Positions 23,931 to 31,601 of a stretch of 64,000 nt of DNA are shown here, piece by piece. Position numbers and translations under genes: made by a program. Location: NCBI RefSeq assembly GCF_900114615.1, contig NZ_FOTS01000025.1:1-64000 (forward strand). Direction: 5' to 3'. The stretch's first letter is position 1, and each line of letters begins with the position of its first letter. Below the pieces are notes generated by a model. That model did no database searches, had not been told where the DNA came from, and saw nothing but the letters and a program-made list of their open reading frames with translations. This stretch comes from Pelosinus propionicus DSM 13327. GTDB lineage: Bacteria > Bacillota > Negativicutes > DSM-13327.

Positions 23931-24521
23931 TTAGTCTAAAATGTATACAATTACTTTTTTTCTCCCGAATTGCATTGCCTCACTATGGCTATCAAAGGCT
24001 AAATCAATCTTATTCCCCTTTATAGAACCGCCGATATCATCTGCGATTGCATGGCCATAGCCAGGAATAAATACCCTTGTTCCAAGGGGAATTACATTAG
24101 GATCAACAGCTACAATTCCTTTACGTACTAAATTGCCACCATATGTATGATTGGAGTTTCCATCATCATAAGCACTATATGCAGATGCACTCATATTTAA
24201 GGATCTGCTATACCGGCTTGGATTCGAGTCAGCGCTGCCAGGACGCCCTAAGAACAGTAAAGTCTCTTTACCAACAATTCCATCAGCTATTAATCCGTTG
24301 CTAGTTTGAAAATCTTTAATTGCTTTTAATGTCGCATTCCCAAAAACACCATCAACTTCATCAAAATAGAAACCTTTTTCTAAAAGTGATTTTTGAATCA
24401 TCTGCACATCTTCACCGCGCATACCAAACTTAATCAGTTTGTCCCCAGGAGCAGCAAAAACAACAGCACTACTCAGCAGCATGAAAAAAACTAATGCTAC
24501 TGATACATAAACCTTTTTCAT
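23931..24521 (-). CDS. Cell-wall protein with peptidoglycan-binding and 3D domains
   Basis: 196 residues, AGGTG before ATG 24521. Signal peptide (MKKVYVSVALVFFMLLSSAV, cleavage near FAA); peptidoglycan-binding-1 domain at ~32-88 (MRGEDVQMIQKSLLEKGFYF, DGVFGNATLKAIKDFQ); C-terminal 3D domain at ~105-195 with the conserved aspartates (VDPNVIPLGTRVFIPGYG, DDIGGSIKGNKIDLAFDS). 3D domains carry the fold of lytic transglycosylases of the MltA/Sps type. A c-di-AMP riboswitch upstream fits this role, since that signal commonly controls wall hydrolases. Confidence 0.9.
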   Translation of the reverse strand: MKKVYVSVALVFFMLLSSAVVFAAPGDKLIKFGMRGEDVQMIQKSLLEKGFYFDEVDGVFGNATLKAIKDFQTSNGLIADGIVGKETLLFLGRPGSADSNPSRYSRSLNMSASAYSAYDDGNSNHTYGGNLVRKGIVAVDPNVIPLGTRVFIPGYGHAIADDIGGSIKGNKIDLAFDSHSEAMQFGRKKVIVYILD

Positions 24522-24579
24522 TTGTTCACCTCTCTTTGATAACGTCTTGGAGGTTATTGATTATGCCACACGCAATAAC

Positions 24580-24722
24580 ACAAAAACTCCTAACGTTCAG
24601 CCTCCGGGGTTAGCTGTCGGGATAGGGAAAAGAGAGAGATAAGAACGCGCCCCTCCGTTGTAACGGATTATCCCCTGTAATTATATTGGTTCCCCCGTAC
24701 CTATAAGGATTCGGCATTGTAA
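24580..24722 (-). promoter_or_regulatory. c-di-AMP riboswitch (ydaO/yuaA type)
   Basis: On the minus strand the leader reads GCCGAATCC (24714-24706), GGTACGGGGGAACCA (24701-24687), GGGGATAATCC, and near the end CAGCTAACCCCGG and GGCTGAACG. These are the conserved blocks of the ydaO class. It precedes the 3D-domain wall protein gene by about 60 nt. In this class ligand binding normally lowers expression. Confidence 0.9.
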
Positions 24723-24763
24723 ATATAATACTATATTTTATTCAAATAGTCAAAATTGGATAT

Positions 24764-25471
24764 TCAAATGCCTAACAAATCTGACATTTGTTTAGTTACT
24801 ATACCGGTAATCTCCATATTATGCTCTGCTTGATATGCTTCAACAGCTTGCTTCGTTATGGTTCCAAAAATACCGTCTGCTCGGCTATCCAGATAGCCTA
24901 ATTCCTTTAACTTCATTTGTAATATGGCAACATCTGATCCCGTTATCTGGTACTTAAGGGGTCGTTCTACTTTTATTTTGCGCCCTTCAATACGCACAGG
25001 AGTGCCTATCGGTACCCACTCAAATAACTCTTCCACATCTGTATTGCGCATGCGAATGCAGCCATGACTAGCAAACTGCCCTACAGACCAAGGCTTATTG
25101 GTACCATGAATCCCATATATACCCCAAGGTACATTAAGACCAATCCACCGAGTACCAAAACCAGTTCCCCAGTTGTAATCTTTCCATACAACATTCCATT
25201 CTCCAACAGGTGTTGGTGTCTTATTCTTGCCTACAGCAATTCTATATTTCTTATGCAAATTTCCATCACTATACACTTCTAAAATTCTTTGGGATATTTT
25301 AATCACCACACTTACTGTTCCTGTAGGTGCAACTATTGTTTGATTTTCAATCGCTGCTAATTCCCTCTCATCCATATATTCAAAACCTACTATTCCAAAT
25401 ATAAGACTCATTAGCAATAGAATGGCAATGCTATAAAAGATCTGATGACGCCTAATCTTCACCACTGTCAC
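24764..25471 (-). CDS. L,D-transpeptidase (YkuD) with peptidoglycan-binding domain
   Basis: 235 residues from GTG 25471 (AGGAGG 7 nt upstream). An N-terminal membrane anchor (IFYSIAILLLMSLIFGIVGF), then a YkuD catalytic domain with GIYGIHGTNKPWSVGQFASH and the SHGCIRM motif holding the catalytic Cys and His, and a C-terminal peptidoglycan-binding-1 domain (DVAILQMKLKELGYLDSRAD). It forms 3-3 cross-links or attaches proteins in the envelope. It lies upstream of the riboswitch-controlled wall gene on the same strand but is read separately. Confidence 0.95.
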   Translation of the reverse strand: MTVVKIRRHQIFYSIAILLLMSLIFGIVGFEYMDERELAAIENQTIVAPTGTVSVVIKISQRILEVYSDGNLHKKYRIAVGKNKTPTPVGEWNVVWKDYNWGTGFGTRWIGLNVPWGIYGIHGTNKPWSVGQFASHGCIRMRNTDVEELFEWVPIGTPVRIEGRKIKVERPLKYQITGSDVAILQMKLKELGYLDSRADGIFGTITKQAVEAYQAEHNMEITGIVTKQMSDLLGI

Positions 25472-25581
25472 ACTATTTCCTCCTCACTAGAGCACTCTGT
25501 AAAAATGTATGTATTTAAGTAGGAAAATAGTATAATAGTTTCAGACCCTGTTAAACTTCAATGAATTGGAGGCATTTTCTT

Positions 25582-26803
25582 TTGTCGACGATAAAACTAT
25601 ATTACGAAAACGCATATACTAAAGATTTTACCGCTAACATTACTAAAATCACGCCTTTACCGAATAATAAGTGGGCACTCTCTCTAGATCGCACTGCTTT
25701 TTATCCAACCTCTGGCGGTCAGCCCTTTGATAAAGGCATGCTTGATAACCTACCTGTTATCGATGTGCACGAAGATGGCGAGGATATTATTCACATCACA
25801 GAAGGATGTCCTGTAACAAGTAAAGTCGAAGGGCATCTAGAATGGAAAAGACGCTTTGATCATATGCAGCAACATAGCGGTCAACACCTTTTATCCGGTG
25901 CATTTTTTTTCTGTATTACAGGCAAATACAGTTAGTTTTCACTTAGGTACAGAATCAAGTCAAATTGATATAGATCTAGAAACCTTGACATTTGAAAACC
26001 TAGTAGAAGTAGAAGAATTCGCCAATCAAATTATTTTTTCTTCAAAAGCATTACATACTTATTGGGCAAATCAGGACACGCTTCACTCATTTCCTTTACG
26101 AAAATCACCCATAAAAGATTTTTCTGAAATTCGGTTAGTTGAAATCGCTGATTTTGATTATTCTGCATGCTGTGGCACCCATGTTGCGACTACTGGTGAA
26201 ATAGGCTTGATTAAAATACGCAGTTGGGAACGAAAAAATAATGGAGTTCGAATTGATTTTGTATGCGGCTGGCGTGCTCTGAGAGATTATCAACAGAAAA
26301 ATTCAACCATTCAACAAGTATCAAACCGACTGTCACTTCCTTCCACTGCCATTCTCCAAGGAATCGAAAAGCAATTATTAAAAACAGAGGCGCTGAGTAA
26401 AGAATTAATTAGCATAAAACAAGAATTCTATCACAATCTTGCCACTACTTTATTCCTACAGGGAGAAATCATTGGTAATTATAAATTAATCGTTCATGTC
26501 CTAACAAATACAACTCCTAATGAAGTCAACAGTCTTGCCAAAGAGTTAGTTAGCAATCCCCAGACAATCGCCTGTATTTGCGGAACCAATACGGATGAAA
26601 CGAAGATTCATCTTGTATTTTCAGCCTCACCAGACGTTCCCCTTTCTATGAATCACGAATTAAAGAACATTTTACCATTGCTTGATGGCAAAGGCGGAGG
26701 CAGCCCACAATCTGCTCAAGGAGGCGGCAGTAAAATCGATCAATTGCCAAATGCGCTCACTTTAGCAACAAGTCATATCAAAGAACAATTGTACCTACTA
26801 TAA
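25582..26803 (+). pseudogene. AlaX-type alanyl-tRNA editing hydrolase, interrupted by a frameshift at a T8 run
   Basis: The first frame starts at TTG 25582 (GGAGG 9 nt upstream) with STIKLYYENAYTKDFTANIT and continues to MQQHSGQHLLSGAF, the zinc/editing motif. At eight T (25902-25909) the sense switches to the next frame, which reads SVLQANTVSFHLG and carries on through DYSACCGTHVATTGEIG, the second metal motif, to a Gly-rich DHHA1-like end (LLDGKGGGSPQSAQGGG). The whole would be about 406 residues, normal for the long AlaX form. Seven T would restore one frame. It may be a true mutation, a slippery site, or a sequencing error. The intact protein removes wrongly attached Ser or Gly from tRNA-Ala. 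Confidence 0.8.
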
Positions 26804-26808
26804 AAAAG

Positions 26809-26852
26809 CAGTTCTAGCTTGTACAGCCTCACTAGGCTACAAACTAGAACTG
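26809..26852. terminator. Bidirectional terminator
   Basis: CAGTTCTAG pairs with CTAGAACTG, flanked by AAAAAA and TTTTTTT. It serves the convergent AlaX and 3D-domain genes. Confidence 0.85.
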
Positions 26853-26860
26853 TTTTTTTA

Positions 26861-27589
26861 TTAATTCAACACATATACTTTTACTTTTTGAATGCCATAG
26901 TCAAGAGCATCCTGACGGTCATTAAATACTAAATCAATGCGATTTCCTTTAATTGCGCTTCCTTGATCTTCAGCGATAGCTTCACCATAGCCTTCAATCC
27001 ATAATTTTGTTCCCATAGGAATTACTTTTGGATCTACAGCTGCTACTCCTGATCGGACCTTACTTCCTACATAAGTCTTAGTATCCCATTTGCCGTTGTC
27101 TAATGTTCCTGGTGCATATGCTGTAGCTGTCATATTTAGAACCTTTTTATAATTCTGTGGAACCGCAGTTAAAGAATCGTTTTCATTGACAGCTTTAGGT
27201 GCTAATATCTGATTATTAAAGAATGTAGCAATCGCTGTTAACTCTTTTTCATAAGGAGCTACTCTGTTTATAATCCTTTGCCCCATTTGCTCACGCAATG
27301 CATCTTGAAGCGTCTGATTTACGTTAACTTGTTCTAATATATTGCTGCCGGTGTTGATTTGATTAGACTGACTTACAGCTGTTTTCGCCAGCGTCTCAAG
27401 TACCTGTTGCTTATTGCCTTGTTCCCATTGATTTTTTAATAGTAATAATTGTTGTATTCGATCGACATTAGCCTGCTGTGCTGCAATTTGTGCCAATTGG
27501 TCATTTAATGATGCGGCATGGGCAGGCACTATGGGAGAAAAAAATTGAACAACCACAACTGCTGCAATACTCGCAATTATTTTTTTCAT
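26861..27589 (-). CDS. Secreted 3D-domain protein
   Basis: 242 residues, GGGG before ATG 27589. Signal peptide (MKKIIASIAAVVVVQFFSPI, cleavage after AHA), a Gln/Asn-rich helical region (~30-130, ANVDRIQQLLLLKNQWEQGN) probably coiled-coil, then a C-terminal 3D domain (VDPKVIPMGTKLWIEGYGEA, EDQGSAIKGNRIDLVFND). It is a paralogue of the wall protein at 23931-24521 with a different N-terminal module and without a riboswitch. A role in cell-wall turnover is likely. Confidence 0.85.
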   Translation of the reverse strand: MKKIIASIAAVVVVQFFSPIVPAHAASLNDQLAQIAAQQANVDRIQQLLLLKNQWEQGNKQQVLETLAKTAVSQSNQINTGSNILEQVNVNQTLQDALREQMGQRIINRVAPYEKELTAIATFFNNQILAPKAVNENDSLTAVPQNYKKVLNMTATAYAPGTLDNGKWDTKTYVGSKVRSGVAAVDPKVIPMGTKLWIEGYGEAIAEDQGSAIKGNRIDLVFNDRQDALDYGIQKVKVYVLN

Positions 27590-27688
27590 TTGAAATCCCC
27601 TTTCAAAAATACATACATGGGTAAAGCCTATCTATGTCATTTTAACACACAGTTTACATAATTAATAACGGTAATTACTGCCTAAAAG

Positions 27689-27719
27689 AAAAGAAGCGGC
27701 TTTAAAAACCGCTTCTTTT
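27689..27719. terminator. Terminator of the amidohydrolase gene
   Basis: AAAAGAAGCGG pairs with CCGCTTCTTTT, directly after the M20 amidohydrolase gene on the minus strand. Confidence 0.85.
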
Positions 27720-27742
27720 CTAACTATCTTACTTTATTGCAT

Positions 27743-28972
27743 TTACTTTGCCAATTGCAATAACGTTTCTGTCAGTACATCAATTCCAGACATGATTTCA
27801 TCAATTTCAGTATGTTCTTCCCCATTGTGGCTAACACCATTTTGCGACGGAACAAAAATCATCCCAGTAGGTGCTAGGTAAGCTAGATTCATTGCATCAT
27901 GTCCAGCTCGACTATGTATCATTTGATGAGGTACCCTCTTTTCCACACATACCTTTTTAATAAGGCTCATAATATCTTTATTCATAGTTACAGGCTTTTC
28001 TGCAGACAGTAACATGATAGAAGCCCCTACTTCCTGACCTTCTGCAATCGTACTGATCGCATCTTTGATATCCTGCAAACATTCAATCGTGCTTTCATGA
28101 TTTGTACCACGAATATCTACCCACATTTCTACTACACCTGGAATCACATTAATGGCTCCTGGGTATACATTGAGCATCCCCACAGTGGTAACTGTACCAT
28201 ATTTTGACTGTTCTAAGCCGATTTCATGTATTGCCAGTATAATCATAGAAGCACTAACTAATGCATCCCGTCTTTCTTCCATAGGGGTAGAGCCAGAATG
28301 AGCAGCCACCCCTTCTACTTTGATTTTAAGTCTTGTAGGAGCAGCAATTGTTTCAACAATACCGATTTTTTTTTCTTCTTTTTCCAAAACTCGTCCTTGT
28401 TCAATATGAAGTTCCACAAAAGCCTTTATTTCCTCGGCAGGTCTTACCGCTTCGCCAATACGCTCTATATCGAGCTGCTGTTGTTTTATTGCCTCCGCAA
28501 AACTTAATCCTGCTTGATCTTTAGCCTTCCTCCATTCAGAGATATTCGCTAAGCCAGCCATAGCTTTACTGCCTACTGTAGCACAGCCAAAACGGCTTGA
28601 TTCTTCACAAGCAAATATGATTAGTTCTAACGGATGAGTTAACTTCCCTTTTGCTTTTAAACGACTAATAGCTACTAAACCACCAATTACACCAATTACG
28701 CCATCATACTTTCCACCGTCAGGTACAGTATCTAAATGTGATCCCGTAGCTACGGCTGGCAGTGATTCATCCTTACCTTCTAGTCGCCCAATTATATTCC
28801 CAATTTGATCAATAGTGATTGTAAGACCAACTTCCTCCATTAAACTAATCACATACTTCTGTGCCCCTGCAGCAGTTTCTGAAAAGGCTAAGCGAGTTAT
28901 GCCCCGTGGTCCTTTGCCAAAATGGGAAATCTTCTCTATTTCATTCATTACCCATTCCTTACTTCTGTCCAT
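27743..28972 (-). CDS. M20-family N-carbamoyl-amino-acid / allantoate amidohydrolase
   Basis: 409 residues from ATG 28972 (AAGGGGG about 8 nt upstream; the ATG at 28978 is too close). Zinc-binding blocks of the HyuC/AllC group: VATGSHLDTVPDGGKYDG (His, Asp), FACEESSRFG (Glu-Glu) and FVELHIEQGRVLE; the dimerisation domain includes GVAAHSGSTPMEERRDA, and the last ligand His lies in FVPSQNGVSHNGEEHTE. The enzyme hydrolyses N-carbamoyl or ureido compounds in nitrogen scavenging. The substrate cannot be decided from sequence, and no other purine or hydantoin gene is nearby. Confidence 0.85.
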   Translation of the reverse strand: MDRSKEWVMNEIEKISHFGKGPRGITRLAFSETAAGAQKYVISLMEEVGLTITIDQIGNIIGRLEGKDESLPAVATGSHLDTVPDGGKYDGVIGVIGGLVAISRLKAKGKLTHPLELIIFACEESSRFGCATVGSKAMAGLANISEWRKAKDQAGLSFAEAIKQQQLDIERIGEAVRPAEEIKAFVELHIEQGRVLEKEEKKIGIVETIAAPTRLKIKVEGVAAHSGSTPMEERRDALVSASMIILAIHEIGLEQSKYGTVTTVGMLNVYPGAINVIPGVVEMWVDIRGTNHESTIECLQDIKDAISTIAEGQEVGASIMLLSAEKPVTMNKDIMSLIKKVCVEKRVPHQMIHSRAGHDAMNLAYLAPTGMIFVPSQNGVSHNGEEHTEIDEIMSGIDVLTETLLQLAK

Positions 28973-29019
28973 CAGCATCGCCCCCTTATGAAGTCACTTA
29001 GCTTCTATATACCAAAATC

Positions 29020-29691
29020 CTAACCTAATATATCGTGTTTTACTTTCTCAATACCTAGACGTTCAATCATATTCCCCATTCGTTCATAATTCTTTCCATT
29101 TGCTTTATAATATAAAACTACTTTATCTACTAAAGCTAGTACGGCTTCCACTGGTACATGCTCTTGCAACACATCAGCAATTCGTGCTTTTACACCAGCA
29201 CTGCCACCAATCAAAACTGTAAATCCTTTTGGTGTTCCAATTAGCCCCAGATCTTTCACTGCAGACTCACTACAGGAGTTTAAGCAACCCGAAATACCCA
29301 TCTTGAACTTAGATGGAAGCTGCATACCATGATACTTCGCGTCAAGTTCCAATCCAATCGATACTGCATCTTGTTGTGCACGCTTGCAGAAATGAGTTGC
29401 CGGGCAAATTTTAACGCTACGGACACATAAACCCACGGCATGCCCTTTGTCCATATCCAGATCTTTCCATGCATTATCAATTTGATCTTTGTCAATACCA
29501 ACAATGGCTATACGCTGAGCACTTGTCAATTTAAGCGCTTGTGCACCATATTTTTCAGCTACATCTGCGATCTTACGCAATACATTCACATCAAAAATAA
29601 TACCACCAGGTATATGCGGTGCGATTGCATAGGTTTTTTTGTCTCGCTGTATCACAGCACCCTTTTCTAAGATATCTTTTTTAATTTCCAC
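29020..29691 (-). CDS. Small nitrite/sulfite reductase-type redox protein
   Basis: 223 residues from GTG 29691 (GGAGGAG upstream). It contains the ferredoxin-like half domain (ITSAQRIAIVG-type region, here KLTSAQRIAIVGIDKDQI) and the [4Fe-4S]/siroheme block: VKICPATHFCKRA plus GISGCLNSCSESAVKDLGLI, giving four cysteines in a C-x5-C ... C-x3-C pattern. It is about a third of the length of a full assimilatory reductase, so it belongs to the short single-copy form found in anaerobes, of uncertain substrate. No partner flavoprotein adjoins it. Confidence 0.8.
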   Translation of the reverse strand: MEIKKDILEKGAVIQRDKKTYAIAPHIPGGIIFDVNVLRKIADVAEKYGAQALKLTSAQRIAIVGIDKDQIDNAWKDLDMDKGHAVGLCVRSVKICPATHFCKRAQQDAVSIGLELDAKYHGMQLPSKFKMGISGCLNSCSESAVKDLGLIGTPKGFTVLIGGSAGVKARIADVLQEHVPVEAVLALVDKVVLYYKANGKNYERMGNMIERLGIEKVKHDILG

Positions 29692-29807
29692 TATATCTCC
29701 TCCTTATAAACAACAAATAGTACTAGACTATCATTATAAATTATCTGCATAGTGGAAATTTCCTGCTTTTTAAAGATTTTTTTATGAATAAATGTCAACT
29801 GCAACTT

Positions 29808-29838
29808 TAAAATGAAGTGCGAATCGCACTTCATTTTA
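29808..29838. terminator. Terminator, near-perfect palindrome
   Basis: AAAATGAAGTGCGA pairs with TCGCACTTCATTTT with one central base. It overlaps the stop codon of the 44-residue membrane peptide gene. Confidence 0.8.
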
Positions 29839-29970
29839 ATTATATAAGAGAGAAATGATAACTGCCAACAAGCTCGCAGCTCCCAATATGCCACCAATGG
29901 TAAGGGCTGTTTTATTTAAATTCCTCATATCCTGCCGATGATGGGCACGTTTTCCCATTCCTTTAGCCAT
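29836..29970 (-). CDS. 44-residue membrane peptide
   Basis: GGGGG 7 nt before ATG 29970. The peptide has a basic start (MAKGMGKRAHHRQDMRNLNK) and one membrane helix (ALTIGGILGAASLLAVIISL). It has a good ribosome binding site and its own terminator, so it is probably real. Function unknown. Its neighbour upstream is the zinc-ribbon peptide at 30000-30152, only 29 bp away. Confidence 0.6.
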   Translation of the reverse strand: MAKGMGKRAHHRQDMRNLNKTALTIGGILGAASLLAVIISLLYN

Positions 29971-29999
29971 CACTTAACCCCCTTATATAATTTTATTTA

Positions 30000-30152
30000 T
30001 TACATCTTGAATTTGAACTTATTTTGACAATGCTGACAAGTAATCTCTTCGCTGTTTACGACGTTACACATTGGCAATTCAATCATCAAGCCACAGAAAG
30101 GGCATATAATCTGCACCTCATTTTGCACCTTACATTCTCGTTTCTTGTACAT
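30000..30152 (-). CDS. 50-residue zinc-ribbon peptide
   Basis: GGAGG before ATG 30152. Two CxxC knuckles, CPFC (residues 17-20) and CQHC (39-42), separated by 18 residues, with a basic tail (NKFKFKM): a minimal zinc ribbon. Such peptides may bind nucleic acid or a partner protein. Probably co-transcribed with the membrane peptide downstream. Confidence 0.65.
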   Translation of the reverse strand: MYKKRECKVQNEVQIICPFCGLMIELPMCNVVNSEEITCQHCQNKFKFKM

Positions 30153-30265
30153 ACTAAGCCCTCCTTCATATTTTATTACATAATATGAAGAAACATTCTA
30201 ATTTGTTAAATTCTAACCATATGATAAATACAATTCCCTATATTCAGACTATTTCCTGCTAAAAT

Positions 30266-30295
30266 AAAAATCGCGAAATAGAATTCGCGATTTTT
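30266..30295. terminator. Terminator after the ferritin-like gene
   Basis: AAAAATCGCGAA pairs with TTCGCGATTTTT around ATAGAA. Located 11 bp after the stop codon on the minus strand. Confidence 0.85.
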
Positions 30296-30305
30296 AGTAT
30301 TCTTA

Positions 30306-30803
30306 TTAAGTTAGTGAATCTAATATTTTGCGTAATTTAACTACATGAGTTTGTTCTTCAGCCTTTAATGAAGTAAAGATTTTTTTGGCATCTTCAAATT
30401 TAGATTTACTCGCTAATTCATCATAAAATAATATTGAATCTTTTTCTGCTTGTATAGCCATTTGTAAAATTTCAGGAATCGTAGTAACTTCTGCAATTTT
30501 GATTTCAGCATTTTCAGCTGTTGGAAAGATATGTCCCTCTGCTAGCACAGTAAGGTACCGTGAAGTCTCTGCATCAAATAAATATTCATCAGAAGCAGCT
30601 TCTTTATTTTCATTTACCTTAGCAAAGATCTTTGTAAATGTTTCAAAATGAATAATTTCTTCATTTTTCAATAGACAGAATAAATCTTTATGAGCATCTT
30701 CTGTTGCTTTTTCAAAAGCTTGTTGGTAAAAATCACGCCCTCTTTCCTCTATTGCCATAGCAATTCTTAATCCTTCTAAATCACTAAATAATTTTACGTC
30801 CAT
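30306..30803 (-). CDS. Ferritin-like diiron protein (rubrerythrin type, no rubredoxin)
   Basis: 165 residues from ATG 30803 (GGGGG upstream); an earlier in-frame start at 30854 lacks a site. A four-helix bundle with ligand glutamates: AIEERGRDFYQQAF, LKNEEIIHFETFTKI, QAEKDSILFYDELA, LKAEEQTHVVKLRKIL. The C-terminal rubredoxin domain of full rubrerythrins is missing. In anaerobes such proteins reduce hydrogen peroxide or store iron. Divergent from thiol peroxidase, which fits a joint oxidative-stress role. Confidence 0.85.
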   Translation of the reverse strand: MDVKLFSDLEGLRIAMAIEERGRDFYQQAFEKATEDAHKDLFCLLKNEEIIHFETFTKIFAKVNENKEAASDEYLFDAETSRYLTVLAEGHIFPTAENAEIKIAEVTTIPEILQMAIQAEKDSILFYDELASKSKFEDAKKIFTSLKAEEQTHVVKLRKILDSLT

Positions 30804-30929
30804 TTCAATACCCCCTAAGTAAAAATACAGCTTCTCTCCTCTAATTATTTCCACAATATAAAAGAAACTCCTGCAAAACTACATGAAATACCAGTTTTTT
30901 CTCACATTTTAATTATAAAAATTTAAAAA

Positions 30930-30950
30930 TTATTTAATAATAATTATCAT
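30930..30950. promoter_or_regulatory. Possible Fur/PerR-type operator
   Basis: TTATTTAATAATAATTATCA in the divergent region between the ferritin-like and thiol peroxidase genes resembles AT-rich Fur-superfamily boxes such as the PerR box. The region is very AT-rich, so a chance match is possible. Confidence 0.3.
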
Positions 30951-31014
30951 TTACATTTCATATGACACATGTTACCATATAATAGTATATTATAATTACA
31001 AGGAGGCATCTCAA

Positions 31015-31527
31015 ATGACAAAACGTAATGATATTGTAAAGTTCGGTGGTAATCCAGTCACATTAATAGGAGCAGAAATTAAAGTTGGTGACAAAGCTCC
31101 TGATTTTACAGTGCTAAATCCTGATTTATCCTCTCTATCACTTAAAGATACAAAAGGTCAGGTACGAGTGATTAGCGTTGTGCCTTCCATTGATACATCT
31201 GTTTGTGATATACAAACTCGCTGGTTCAATGAAGAGGCTGCAAAAATTGATGGTCTAACAGTGTTATCCATCAGCGTAGATTTACCTTTTGCGTTAAAGA
31301 AATATTGTGCAGCTCAAGGTATTGCTACGATCAAAACACTATCTGATCACAGGGAGCTCGATTTCGGGCTAAAATATGGATTTGTCATTGAAGAATTACG
31401 TCTTCTATCTCGTGGAACTGTAGTGATTGATAAAGATGACATTGTACGCCATGTAGAATATGTTGCTAATATTGGCGACCAACCCAATTATGATACAGTA
31501 ATGGCTGTTGTAAAACAATACTTATAA
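31015..31527 (+). CDS. tpx: Thiol peroxidase
   Basis: 170 residues, the usual length; AAGGAGG before ATG 31015. Peroxiredoxin fold: VGDKAPDFTVLNPDLSSLSL, then SVVPSIDTSVCDIQTRWF with the peroxidatic Cys, and LPFALKKYCAAQG with the resolving Cys of atypical 2-Cys Tpx. It reduces peroxides with thioredoxin. It stands alone on the plus strand and is followed by a strong terminator. Confidence 0.95.
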   Translation: MTKRNDIVKFGGNPVTLIGAEIKVGDKAPDFTVLNPDLSSLSLKDTKGQVRVISVVPSIDTSVCDIQTRWFNEEAAKIDGLTVLSISVDLPFALKKYCAAQGIATIKTLSDHRELDFGLKYGFVIEELRLLSRGTVVIDKDDIVRHVEYVANIGDQPNYDTVMAVVKQYL

Positions 31528-31543
31528 TATCCAGCCTCATCTA

Positions 31544-31576
31544 AAAAGTCCCTTATCAACTTGATAAGGGACTTTT
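31544..31576. terminator. Terminator after tpx
   Basis: AAAAGTCCCTTATC pairs with GATAAGGGACTTTT around AACTT. Suits both convergent genes. Confidence 0.9.
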
Positions 31577-31601
31577 GGATACAAAGAGAGACGTAACACG
31601 A

